Shown: piece after piece, positions 21,735 through 30,779 of the stretch
Position numbering within the stretch: the first letter of the stretch is position 1
Layout of the letters: each line of letters begins with the position of its first letter
NCBI RefSeq assembly: GCF_002099425.1
Contig: NW_018343984.1
Span: forward strand, 19,026,501 to 19,090,500
Length of the DNA stretch: 64,000 nucleotides
Direction of reading: 5' to 3'
DNA from: Phascolarctos cinereus
Lineage: Eukaryota; Chordata; Mammalia; Diprotodontia; Phascolarctidae
The notes under the pieces: model-generated
Told to the model about the DNA's origin: nothing
Database searches by the model: none
What the model saw: the letters and a program-made list of their open reading frames with translations, nothing else
Position numbers and translations under genes: made by a program

Positions 21735-21997
21735 TAAGAGTTCTTAGCCTTTTTTGTGTCATAGATCTTTTGGACCATCTGGTGAAGACTATGGGATATT
21801 CCAAAAGTCTTGGGGTTTAGTGTAAGGCTGCACTAAGACTTGTGGGATACCCTGTATGAACCCCTTTTCAGAATAACATCTTGAAATGATTGAAGGAAAT
21901 GCAAATTTTAGTTAGAAGTTAACGAAAAAAGTAGCCATACCATTTCCCATCAAATTTCAATAACATCCTGAAATCTAACCACTGTTAAGAACTCCTG
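21735..21997. mobile_element. hAT-type element carrying a mariner MITE
   Basis: Left end 'agagttcttagcc' and right end 'gttaagaactcctg' are inverted. The interior has 'tgtgtcatagatcttttgg' and 'aacatcttgaaatg', as in the 63079 copy. Without the 63-bp mariner and its TA it would be 198 bp, close to the 195 bp of the 63079 copy. The flanking octamers cctcagaa and ctttggag differ only by transitions. Confidence 0.85.
21792..21854. mobile_element. Mariner-like MITE, 63 bp, inside the hAT element
   Basis: Arms 'gggatattccaaaagtctt' and 'aagacttgtgggataccct' are inverted, and TA lies at 21790-21791 and 21855-21856. It is the same family as 2236-2291. Confidence 0.88.
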
Positions 21998-22005
21998 CTT
22001 TGGAG

Positions 22006-22095
22006 TTATTGAGAAGAAATCCAATCCTCCTCTTCAGATTACAGTTATCTTCAAATGTGTCAAGAGTTATCCCCTACTTTGAATGAGCTTATGTA
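22006..22095 (-). repeat. L3/CR1, right part
   Basis: 'aatccaatcctcctcttcag' and 'ttatcttcaaatgtgtcaag' continue the L3 order from 21728. Confidence 0.55.
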
Positions 22096-23295
22096 TATGT
22101 GTATGTGTGTGTGTGACATCTACATATGGGATATTGTTGTCATCATTCATCATATTCTCATCTTTTTCAATGGAAATAAGATAGAAAGGTTCTTGGGACA
22201 AATTACTACCCTATTATTAGAATTAGGCTTAGAAACAGAGAGAGAATTATTTTAAAATAATCCTGTAATATATAGTAATGACTTGATTCAAAATTGTCAT
22301 CATAAGCTCTCCCATTTCTACAAATTATCATCAACTATCATCATCATCATCGTTGTTGTCATCGTCATCATCATTCATTCAGCCAGAGATAGCCTGGGAA
22401 ATAAAATGTATTGCTCTTTTGTGTTTATTGTCTAACAGGCTATTTCTATTATTTCTTATTCTTATTTTTTTTTTGTTAAGGTTCATATAGAAAATGTCCT
22501 CGGATAAGTTGATATCTCTCTATTATTCTTCTATACTTAATGTTCTACAGACCAATGGATAAAACAGCCAGTTTTAGTAGTGGAATAGTTACTACCTGTT
22601 GTCTATTATATTTAATTAGAGTATTAGCATAGAGCTCAAACTCCTTTCTAGGCCTAGTCTCTATCCACACTAGACCATAAGGGTTAACTTTTTAGAGTTC
22701 ATTTTGAAGGCAAAAAAGCATACCCAAGTTCAAAAATAATGTGAGTTTAAGAAAATTAGAAGTGCTCATAAAAGAAATATATCTGGTCTAAGGATAGGGA
22801 GTTGCTAAACCTCCTAAACTTTACTATTCCTGAAGTACCCCATGTCTGGTTTGACATCCTCATGGAGGGAGCACAGTACCTCTGCTGTCCTCATGGTCCC
22901 AAATGAGAGTGGTATTTCTTATTCAGAATACATTTAAGCCCAAATTGAGATTTGTGGACAAAGCTTATTGGTCTGTTTTTTTGAGTTCCAGATTGCCCCC
23001 AACCAATTAGAAAGCTTTATGGATAACATGGCAGTCTAGTGATGTTCCACTCATAGTACTAATAATCATTTGGCTAGCTACCTAGCTAGCTACTTTCATC
23101 TGTCCTTAACAAGGAATAGTAAAGGATATACCCAGAAGTAAGAACAGTTCTCATTAACCTCTAAAGCAACCGATACCCTCAAAGTTCACATCACATAGTC
23201 CTTTCTTGACCCTGGGAACGTGCCACCTTAGTTCATCAATCAGTAGCCAATGTTTGTTCCCCAAAGTGAAAATTCTTGTTCTATCCTCCTCCTTA
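22096..23295. other. Unassigned block with (ATC)n and one repeated segment
   Basis: An ATC/GTC triplet tract sits at 22331-22378. The segment 22140-22205 recurs inverted at 58190-58262, so at least part of this block is repetitive. The rest is AT-rich and unassigned. Confidence 0.4.
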
Positions 23296-23299
23296 TCAG

Positions 23300-23465
23300 G
23301 AGACTATAGATTGAGAGCTGAAAGGGACCTTTGATATCATCTTGTCCAGTGCCCCCCTCATTTCACAGGTAAGCACTAGATAGGACTTTGCTCTACTTGT
23401 CCTTCAAGATAGTGAGTAGAAGAGCTGTATCTGAACCTGAAATCCATCAGTCCCTGACCCTCTGC
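23300..23465 (-). repeat. MIR-type/L3-like antisense fragment
   Basis: 'gagagctgaaagggaccttt', 'gatatcatcttgtccagtgc' and 'cctcatttcacaggtaagc'. Confidence 0.55.
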
Positions 23466-23654
23466 CTTGGAGAAATGGGAATTGTGCAATTTACAGCTGT
23501 CATTTACCTTGATTTCACTGAATGCTCAAAATCATGACTAGAAAATGAAAAAGAATGGTGAGATCCAGAATTCCCCTCCACCTGGTCTATTAAAGCCTAT
23601 GTTCTTCATAATCAAGACATCACTGCCCCAAATATCCAAAATATTGAGATTGTG

Positions 23655-23830
23655 TTGATTGTTTGGGTACTTTGTTGAGTTTGAGGAGACCTGTTCTCTA
23701 ATCCCAGCTTTGCTACTCTATGTAACCTTTGGCAAGTTATTTAAGCCCTTTGGGCCACAGTTTCCTCATCTATAAAATCAGAAGATTGTATCAGATGATC
23801 TCTAATATCCCTTCTAGCTTTAGGAGTCTA
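23655..23830 (+). repeat. MIR-type SINE
   Basis: 'ttctctaatcccagctttgc', 'ggcaagttatttaagccctt', 'cagtttcctcatctataaaa' and 'gatgatctctaatatccctt'. Confidence 0.85.
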
Positions 23831-23939
23831 TTATTTTAGTTCTGGCTTCATAAACATTGATTTGTTTTATTTTTTGTCTAAAGTGTTTGAGCGTAAGGTA
23901 TAATGAAACAGTAATCTCTGCCCAAAGAGAGCCTAACTT

Positions 23940-24080
23940 CACAGGGTCAGAGATTCAGAGGGTACAAGGGACCTTAGTCATCATATGGTTGGTACAACCT
24001 CCTTTTATAATAAATGTCAGAGTCAAGATGCGAACTCAGGCCTTCTGACTCCAAACCCAGTGCACTTTCCCCTATATCAC
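23940..24080 (-). repeat. MIR-type antisense fragment
   Basis: 'caagggaccttagtcatcat', 'cgaactcaggccttctgact' and 'cccagtgcactttcccctat'. Confidence 0.7.
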
Positions 24081-24084
24081 ACTC

Positions 24085-24760
24085 ATTGTGTTCAGGAGAA
24101 ATCCTTGGATCCACAAGTTAAATTTCATTTTAAAATATGAAAAATGCTCCCTTCTCAGGTTTTTTTTCCTATTGCCTTAGCTTGTAAATCAATGTGCTGA
24201 TGCTATCTAAGACAGAAATGGTGCCAGAGACAAAAGGTGTGAGCTGTCTCATCCTCTTAATGGAGTGTTAACTTCAAAACCGAGGTGTGACTATTTAAAT
24301 GGTAACACTTTTAAGACAGTTTGCCTGTAACAGAAACACCCAGTTTGAGGCGTCCCCTCCACCTCACTTTTGAAAACCTTTTACATTGTTAAATTCCACT
24401 TCATGAATTCTGATTTTTAAAAATTATGTACTTGTTATCATTGCCGTCATCCTTATTGCTTCATTTCCTATGCCTACCAGAAGCCGCTGGAGGTCCCTCC
24501 TGGGTTCCCATAGTAGACTCTTTGGGAATGTTTTCCCCATCGCACCCTACACAGGTGGTATCCTACTATGTGCAGTTTTGATGAGATGATCTGAAGTAAC
24601 CAAAGACCAGCACCAGAGAGTTCTCCCAGGAGGCCTCAAATGAAAGTTATTTTATGAGATTTATTAAAATAACACAACCTTTCAGGAAAAGGTAACCATT
24701 GATTTAAGTGAGGTTCACCTGTGGTCACTTTTCACACTGTTTAAACATTTAAAGCAGTCA
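24085..24760. other. Repeat-poor block with T-box-like motif
   Basis: No recognisable repeat over about 675 bp. A T-box half-site, AGGTGTGA, lies at 24283-24290, close to a 'ctatttaaat' AT-rich motif. Confidence 0.45.
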
Positions 24761-24764
24761 ACTT

Positions 24765-24990
24765 ATCTAGAAGTAGTGGCTAAAGTGCTGAAACTGGAGT
24801 CAGGAAGATGCATGTTAGCTGTATAACCATAGGTGAGTCTCAAGTTCTCTGAGCTTCCTTTTCCTTTTCTGTAAAATAAGCCTAGCGCTACCTGCAGCCC
24901 CTACCTCAAAGGGATTATCTCAAAGGAGATAATATGTATTCATCACCTTGTAGCCTTACAGGGAGTGTATAAATGTTGGCTCTTCTCCTC
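24765..24990 (+). repeat. MIR-type SINE
   Basis: 'aaactggagtcaggaagatg', 'gttagctgtataaccatagg', 'tctgtaaaataagcctag' and a 3' end with 'gtgtataaatgttggctctt'. Confidence 0.75.
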
Positions 24991-25009
24991 AGATATCTTC
25001 AAGCAATCT

Positions 25010-25136
25010 CCTGAAGGCCTTCCAGTGAAAGCTGGATGATCAAGTGCAAAGTGGAATATAGTAAGGTTTCATGATCATTTATGGCTTGGGCACTATGACC
25101 ACAGAGATCCTTTTCAATTCTGAGGTTCTGAGATTA
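25010..25136 (+). repeat. L3/CR1 3' end, sense
   Basis: 'gtgaaagctggatgatcaag' and 'gatccttttcaattctgagg' are the sense L3/CR1 terminus, the only sense copy noted in the window. Confidence 0.6.
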
Positions 25137-25139
25137 ATG

Positions 25140-25515
25140 CAAGGAGGCAAGTGGGACCCAATAGGTTTCTGGAGATTTGGTTTCATAGGACTCAGAAAAA
25201 AAAAGCCATAATGAGGGAAGTGGAACAATACCATTCAAAAGGAACGGATTGTTTAAAGTGGGCAATGGAGTTATCTTTGAGTGTCGAAGACATATATTCA
25301 TGTAAGGAAATACATAGACTAGAAGGTGGAGAGCTTTGGGGTGAGGCTTAATAGAAGGAGGAACAGAAGTAATGTTGTAAGAGAACTGTATTACACGAAA
25401 TTGGGGTAAAGAAAGAAATGGACAATGAGTTGAGGAAACAGTAAACAAACTCTATATAAATACAGTATAAAATGCAAAGAAGGGATTTCAGTTCTATGGA
25501 AATTTCCTAGAACTA
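25140..25515. other. Unrecognised stretch
   Basis: Nothing assigned. The 104-codon and 66-codon frames here have no family motif. Confidence 0.4.
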
Positions 25516-25710
25516 ACTAACTCTGTCTCTCTCTCTGTCTCTCTGTCTTTGTCTCTGTCTCTCTCTGTATTTCTGTCTCTGTCCTCTTAACTGTCTGTCT
25601 CTTGGTCTCTGTCTCTGTCCGTCTCTTTCTGTCTCTTTCTCTATGTCTCTGTGTTTCTTTGTCTCTATATTTCCATTTCCATCTTGTTTTTCTCTGTCTG
25701 TCCCTCCTCA
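25516..25710. repeat. (TCTCTG)n-type simple repeat
   Basis: Imperfect TCTG and TC repeats. A 64-codon minus-strand frame is a simple-repeat product rich in Arg, Thr and Glu. Confidence 0.95.
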
Positions 25711-25734
25711 CTCATAAAAAGCAAAGTATTGGTG

Positions 25735-25980
25735 GATTTTTTACTTTTTCATTCTTCAGAATGTGGATGAAGTGACGAGAGTAAAGACTACCCTAAACTT
25801 GGTTCTGAACAATGTGGAAGAACTGAGTCCTGAAGAAGAATCGACAGGAATCTTGGGAGAAAGCTGCTGCTTCCTTTTGGAATTCTTGATATATAAGGAA
25901 GAAATTGGTCTATTAGCTGTTCTTATAAAACATTCCATCTGCTCACTGTATGCCTTTTTCAGGCTGTTCCTATAGCATCT
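25735..25980 (+). other. Exon-like open stretch, weak candidate
   Basis: A strong acceptor-like pyrimidine run ends in CAG at 25757-25759, followed by an open frame of about 70 codons starting N-V-D-E-V-T-R-V and containing N-N-V-E-E-L-S-P-E-E. Codons 1-30 look protein-like, but the later part is hydrophobic and no good donor site is visible. I recognise no family. It could be an isolated exon, a decayed repeat or chance. Confidence 0.2.
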
Positions 25981-26039
25981 TTCTAAGTGCGGCTCAGATA
26001 CCTCGCAGGCCTAGTTTGATCTTGGCTGTTTGGCGATTT

Positions 26040-26225
26040 CTCTCCCACTTGACATTATTTTTAATGTGTTCTATTTCCTTTTTGCATTGATACTGTGTCC
26101 CCCAGCAAAATGTAAGCTGCTTGAGAGCAGGGACTATTTTGTTTTCGTCTTTGTGTTCTCAGAACCCAGTACCATAACTGGCACATAATACATGCTTAAT
26201 AAATGTTTGTTGAATTGAATTGAAT
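26040..26225 (+). repeat. L2 3' end
   Basis: 'aaaatgtaagctgcttgaga', 'gcagggactattttgttttc', 'acataatacatgcttaataa' and a GAATT-type tandem tail ('ttgaattgaattgaatg'). Confidence 0.85.
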
Positions 26226-26229
26226 GCTT

Positions 26230-26805
26230 CAGTAAGCACCTCCGTAGCAGTTACAGTATACTTTTCATTAATCTTAATCTTAAGCAGGGTCCCAACCTTA
26301 TTCATCTTTATTTTTGAGGGAGGAGGATGGATAAAGTTTAAAAACCTGAAAAATTATTCAACAAAGATTGTTTTTTACTGGTATTAGGGCAATCCTATTA
26401 ATATTGTGTTTACTGACTCATGCCAAAGAATCTTGAAGAGCCAATTAATAGTGCCCAAACCAATAAACTGTAAAAAAGAGGCTCCTCTGTCATTACATTC
26501 CTCTCTGAAATGGTCAATGTTTTTGAAAAAAACCAAGATAATGATTTTTTATCAGTGCTTGAATGAACCATAAAACTGCCTTTTAAAATATTGACTTTTC
26601 CACAATTTTGCACAAAAGAATGTTTTCTCTACTTTATGCAAGCTTGCCAGCTGTTGTTTTAAAATTCCAGCCTTTGGTACATTTGGAAATTCAAATGAAT
26701 TTTAGTGGGATGAGTTTAAAAGAATGCACCTATATATAATTGCTAGAGAGTCCCATAAAAGATAATCAATTTTATAATTTTTATCCTATTTTTCTACTCC
26801 CTTCT
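26230..26805. other. Repeat-poor, AT-rich block
   Basis: About 575 bp of single-copy-looking sequence directly upstream of the giant pyrimidine tract. It holds 'ccaattaatagtgcc', 'atgaattttagtggga' and other AT-rich motifs. Confidence 0.5.
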
Positions 26806-26810
26806 CTTTG

Positions 26811-27647
26811 TTTCTTCCTCTTCCTTCCTTCCTTCCTCCCTTCCTCCCTTCCTTCCTCCCTTCCTCCCTCCCTCCCTCCCTCCCTCCTTCCTCCCTCCTT
26901 CCTTCCTTCCTTCCTTCCTTCCTTCCTTCCTTCCTTCCTTCCTTCCTTCTCCTTCCTTCCTCCCTTCCTTCCTCCTTCCTCCTCCCTTCCTCCTTCCCTC
27001 CCTCCTCCTCCTCCTCCTTCCCTCCCTCCTTCCTTCCTTCCTTCCCTCCTTCCTCCCTCCTTCCCTCCCTCCTTCCTTCCTTCCTCCCTCCCTTCCTTCC
27101 TCCTTCCTTCCTTCTTCCCTCCCTCCTCTCCTTCCCTCCTTCCTTCCTCCTTCCTTTCCTCTTCCTTCCTTCCTTCCTTCCTTCCTTCCTTCCTTCCTTC
27201 CTTCCTTCCTTCCCTCCCTCCCTCCCTCCCTCCTTCCTTCCTTCCTTCCTCCTTCCTCCTTCCTTCTCTTCCTTCCTTCCCTCCTTCCTTTTCCTTCCTT
27301 CCTTCCTCCTTCCTTCCTTCCTTCCTTCCTTCCTTCCTTCCTTCCTTCCTTCCTCCTTCCTCCTTCCTTCCTTTCTTCCTCCTTCCTTCCTTCCTTCCTG
27401 CCTTCCTTCCTTCCTTCCTTCCTTCCTTCCTTCCTTCCTTCCTTCCTTCCTTCCTCCTTCCTTCCTCCTCCCTCCCTCCCTCCTTCCTTCCTTCCTTCCT
27501 TCCTTCCTTCCTTCCTTCCTTCCTTCCTTCTTCCTTCCTTCCTTCCTTCCTTTCCTTCCTTCCTTCCTTCCTCCTCCTTCCCTCCTCCCTCCCCTCCTCC
27601 TCCTTCCTTCCTTCCTTCCTCCCTCCCTTTCTTCCTTCCTTCTTTCT
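26811..27647. repeat. 837-nt polypyrimidine tract
   Basis: Only C and T occur on the + strand from 26811 to 27647 except for one G at 27400. The units are CCTT, CCCT and CCTCC blocks in changing order. The 280-316-codon open frames on both strands are repeat products. Such purine-pyrimidine mirror-like DNA can form intramolecular triplexes (H-DNA). Confidence 0.98.
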
Positions 27648-27649
27648 AG

Positions 27650-27930
27650 ATGTGCACACTTGTGGTAGGTCATGGGCTAATTATTTATAGATTCTGTCTG
27701 TTTCAACTCCCAATTTTTGAAGATTTCTGCCTCTGTGCCAGGAGGCTTACCTGAGTTATTAACTTACTCTTTTCACAGTTTTCCACCTATTCCATGATAC
27801 TATTTTCATCTAAAATTTTGAAGGGAGTAAAGAGACATAATTAAACACTTAAAGAATTAGTTTTGTAATCATGGAACTCACTGATACTTTTTTAGAGGCT
27901 GGGGCATTAGGATTTGAGGGAGTAGAGCCA
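27650..27930. other. Unrecognised stretch
   Basis: Nothing assigned on either strand. Confidence 0.4.
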
Positions 27931-27934
27931 TAGA

Positions 27935-28045
27935 AAGCATCTGATTTCATCACCGTGGGTAAGTTCAAGTATGGAAACTCCTTCCACCAACGCAGACCAG
28001 CAATTAATCTGAAAGTACAGTCATAGAGAGTTGCATAGACACAAA
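27935..28045 (-). repeat. Marsupial MIR-type SINE, antisense remnant
   Basis: 'actccttccaccaacgcaga' and 'tacagtcatagagagttgc' match the 28500 SINE in inverse order. Confidence 0.55.
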
Positions 28046-28498
28046 CAATATGCATTTTAAAACCAGAATTAAGTGTGGGAAGGAGGAAGGTATGTCTTTT
28101 TGCATCAGGAAAATGCTACAGGATTTCTGTACTCACAGAAGTTACTTTTGCAACCAGCACATTTTAGTAAAACCTGAACCATCAACATTGGGGTGTTAAG
28201 CTTTAGAACAACCCCTATGATATTGAAACACAGCTCCTGTTCTTAACACTGTAAGAACATTGTTAAGTGAAGACTTTCATTTTCGTCTTTGTTTCTCCAA
28301 CACCATTTATTTCTCCAAGGACCGTTCTTGACGTATAATAGTCAGTTAAAGACTTATGAATTGAATTGAATAATGGAGGATAAGGCATATGCAAAAATTA
28401 CAATAATTTTGACAGTATGGTATGTAAAATACAAATAAAATGGCAAGATCAATCCCATGACAAACATTTATTACATATCTTCAATATTCTGTGTGACA
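28046..28498. other. Mostly unassigned, possible L2 scrap at its end
   Basis: 'gtataatagtcagttaaaga' plus 'gaattgaattgaat' near 28336-28372 resembles a decayed L2 terminus. Confidence 0.3.
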
Positions 28499-28499
28499 T

Positions 28500-28715
28500 A
28501 CTGACTAGAAAACCAACTTCAAAGCCAAGGAGTCCTGGGTTCAATTCCTGGTTCTGATACATACGGGCTATGTCACTCTAGACAAGTCACTTAGTGCACT
28601 AAGTTATTCTCTAAGGCACTAAATTTCAAAGAAAATGCTAATATGCATTGGTAGAGGGTGTTTTCTCACCTGGGAATTCTCTGTACCAATGAAATCATAA
28701 GTTCAATAGCTATAC
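28500..28715 (+). repeat. Marsupial MIR-type SINE, near full length
   Basis: 'ggagtcctgggttcaattcc', 'acaagtcacttagtgcacta', 'gcattggtagagggtgtttt' and 'ctgtaccaatgaaatcat' in sense order. It is the reference copy for the antisense pieces at 21110, 27935 and 47760. Confidence 0.8.
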
Positions 28716-28759
28716 TTCTCTCTTACCTCTACTACTATCCCAATTCCTACCACCTTCTG

Positions 28760-29190
28760 TAGTTCAAGAATTGTGCTAATTTGTTGGGGATACAGAGATA
28801 AAAATGAAATAGCCCTTGTGTATAAGGAATTTATGTTTATAAGGGGAGACAACATGTTTATATCAGTTTATGCAAAATGGTACAAACCCATTTTGGTGGA
28901 GGGGGCTCTGGTCTTTGGAATGCACCAAAAATGGCTTCATGTAGAAAGTAGACCATAAAGTATCCTGAGAAACCTTATAAAGGGTTATGAGAAAACTTGT
29001 CATGAGAAAATTTGAAGTGGATATATGACAAAATGTAGTGCAGAGTGAAAGGAAAAGCCATGTGGGACTTTTATTATGAGGTAGCAACATAACTGCTATG
29101 TGTCAGGCATTGTATGAGGTGTTAGAGATACAGATGCAAAAGTGAAGTAGCTTGCATTCAAATAGAGGGAGAGGACACATATGTGATAGT
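28760..29190 (+). repeat. Family X fragments
   Basis: Two heads: 'ttgggggatacagagataa'-like at 28780 and 'tatgtgtcaggcattgtatg' at 29097. Each is followed by the 'tatgtttataaggggagac'- or 'aatagagggagaggacac'-type continuation. Confidence 0.55.
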
Positions 29191-29499
29191 GGTAGCCAGG
29201 GAAGGGAGTTTTAGTTTGGAGAATCAGAAGAATAGTGAGTGGAACGAGAGGGCAGTTGATTGTCATGCCCTTTGCAGAACATTGATTGTGTAAGTGTGGT
29301 GCTCAGTTGGGTAAAATAATCGTATCACCTGACTCCATTTAAAGGAAGTGATACCTTATTGAGATAAGAACATGTCTGAATCAACCAATGAAGGAGTTTA
29401 GACTAAGTATTTTTTAAAAGTCCTTTGTTCTGACTGGCTGAAAACACTTGGCCATGCCTTAGCAGTCTTCCAAAAAATATCAAGATACTTTGGGCCTCA

Positions 29500-29880
29500 A
29501 AGATGAGATTAAATGGAATTTGAAGTGAGTGCAAACCAGGAGAGATCATTCCAGCAAAACTTTTAAGGAAGAACTATTTGGGTGGGAGTAAGAATGCCTT
29601 GACTCTGGCCTGTCTAGGTCTTTTCCCTTCATCCCACCCCACCCCTGCCCTTATCTTGAGGAGGACTGTGTGAACTTTGAAGGTCTGGAGGACCCCCCAT
29701 TTCCCACTGGCATCATAAGAGTATCCCTGGAACAGCTAATGACAGTTTCTACATCAGAATCCCAAAACAGACTGGCATTAGATTCACAGCTATACATAGA
29801 ACCCAGCAGAAATAGTACACCATACTTAAGAGGAAGATCTCTAGGTCTCTAACAAATGGACTTCCAGGAGTCTAAAGGAG
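29500..29880 (+). repeat. Unnamed repeat U, copy B
   Basis: 29725-29830 aligns with 10300-10400 ('acatcagaa', 'cagactggc', 'gctatacatagaacccagca'). It has no hAT insertion, so it preserves the empty site of 10112-10279. Similarity upstream is weaker, and the limits are uncertain. Confidence 0.5.
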
Positions 29881-30044
29881 ATGGTGATCAAGGAGGTTCT
29901 TGTGGTTTGCCTTGACTAGCACCTACTGCGTCCTAGTGCTCTGTTCAGGATGCCTTGCTGCTTCAGCCATGCTGGCTCACCTTTCCATCAATATGCCAGT
30001 TTCTTTTTACCATGATTCCTTGCGTCCTTGCTCTGCTTCACCCC

Positions 30045-30340
30045 CAGGCCTTCAAATATTTGAAAATGTTTATTCTTAGGGGGCAGCTAGGTGGCGCAGT
30101 GGATAGAGCACTGGCCCTGAAGTCAGGAGGACCTGAGTTCACATCTGGCCTCAGACCAAACACTTGACCACTTACTGGCTGTGTGACCCTGGGCAAGTCA
30201 CTTAACCTCAATTGCCTAAAAAAAAGTTTATCCTTAATTCTTCTTTCCTTCAGATCAGACACACCCAGTTTCTTGAAGCATTCCTTATGTAACATAATTA
30301 CAGGATTCTTTATTATTCTGATCACTGTGTTTTGTACGGC
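30045..30340 (-). repeat. L3/CR1 fragment split by a SINE
   Basis: 'aggccttcaaatatttgaaa' on the left and 'cacacccagtttcttgaagc' on the right keep L3 order once the SINE at 30079-30225 is removed. Confidence 0.6.
30079..30225 (+). repeat. WSINE1-like SINE
   Basis: The tRNA-like head 'gggcagctaggtggcgcagt' leads to 'agtcaggaggacctgagttc', 'gctgtgtgaccctgggcaag', 'tcacttaacctcaattgcct' and an A tail. Target duplications GTTTATTCTTA (30068-30078) and GTTTATCCTTA (30226-30236) differ at one base. It is close to the copy at 58268, so both are young. Confidence 0.9.
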
Positions 30341-30344
30341 AGTA

Positions 30345-30620
30345 CATGATAAGATAATAAAATATTGAGCTGGAAAAGGCCTAACATTTTACAGATGAGG
30401 AAACTGAGGTTCAGAGAGATTAAGTGACTTTAGAATGTAAGCTCATTGGGACAAGGGATTGTTTCATCCTTTGCGTTGATATCTCTGGCACAGTGCTTAG
30501 TACATAGCGGGTTGTTGATTGATTAATTTTTCGTTATCATGCAGCTAATGAGTATCTGAATGACCTTTTTAACCCAGGGCTCTTGCATCTAGGTCCAACA
30601 TGCTGTCCACTACAACACTT
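30345..30620 (-). repeat. MIR-type SINE, antisense, split by an L2-type 3' end
   Basis: 'ttttacagatgaggaaactg', 'cagagagattaagtgac' and then, after 30535, 'catgcagctaatgagtatct' and 'taacccagggctcttgcatc'. Between them (30431-30535) lies a + strand L2 3' end with 'agaatgtaagctcattggga' and 'gcacagtgcttagtacatag'. Confidence 0.75.
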
Positions 30621-30779
30621 TGTTTGCATATGTATATATACTAATCTTCCGTGTAGATTTCAGAGAGAGGGTCACAATTCTATACTAAAAATATTGGGAA
30701 ACAAATCAATCCTGGAGATAGTTCTAGATACTCCTGGACACTGCCAGTGATAACATTAACTCAAATCACCACAGCATAT

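Noticed and set aside
26740-27690. Frames of 286-316 codons on both strands
   Set aside because: A stop-free polypyrimidine tract gives long frames in every phase; not coding.
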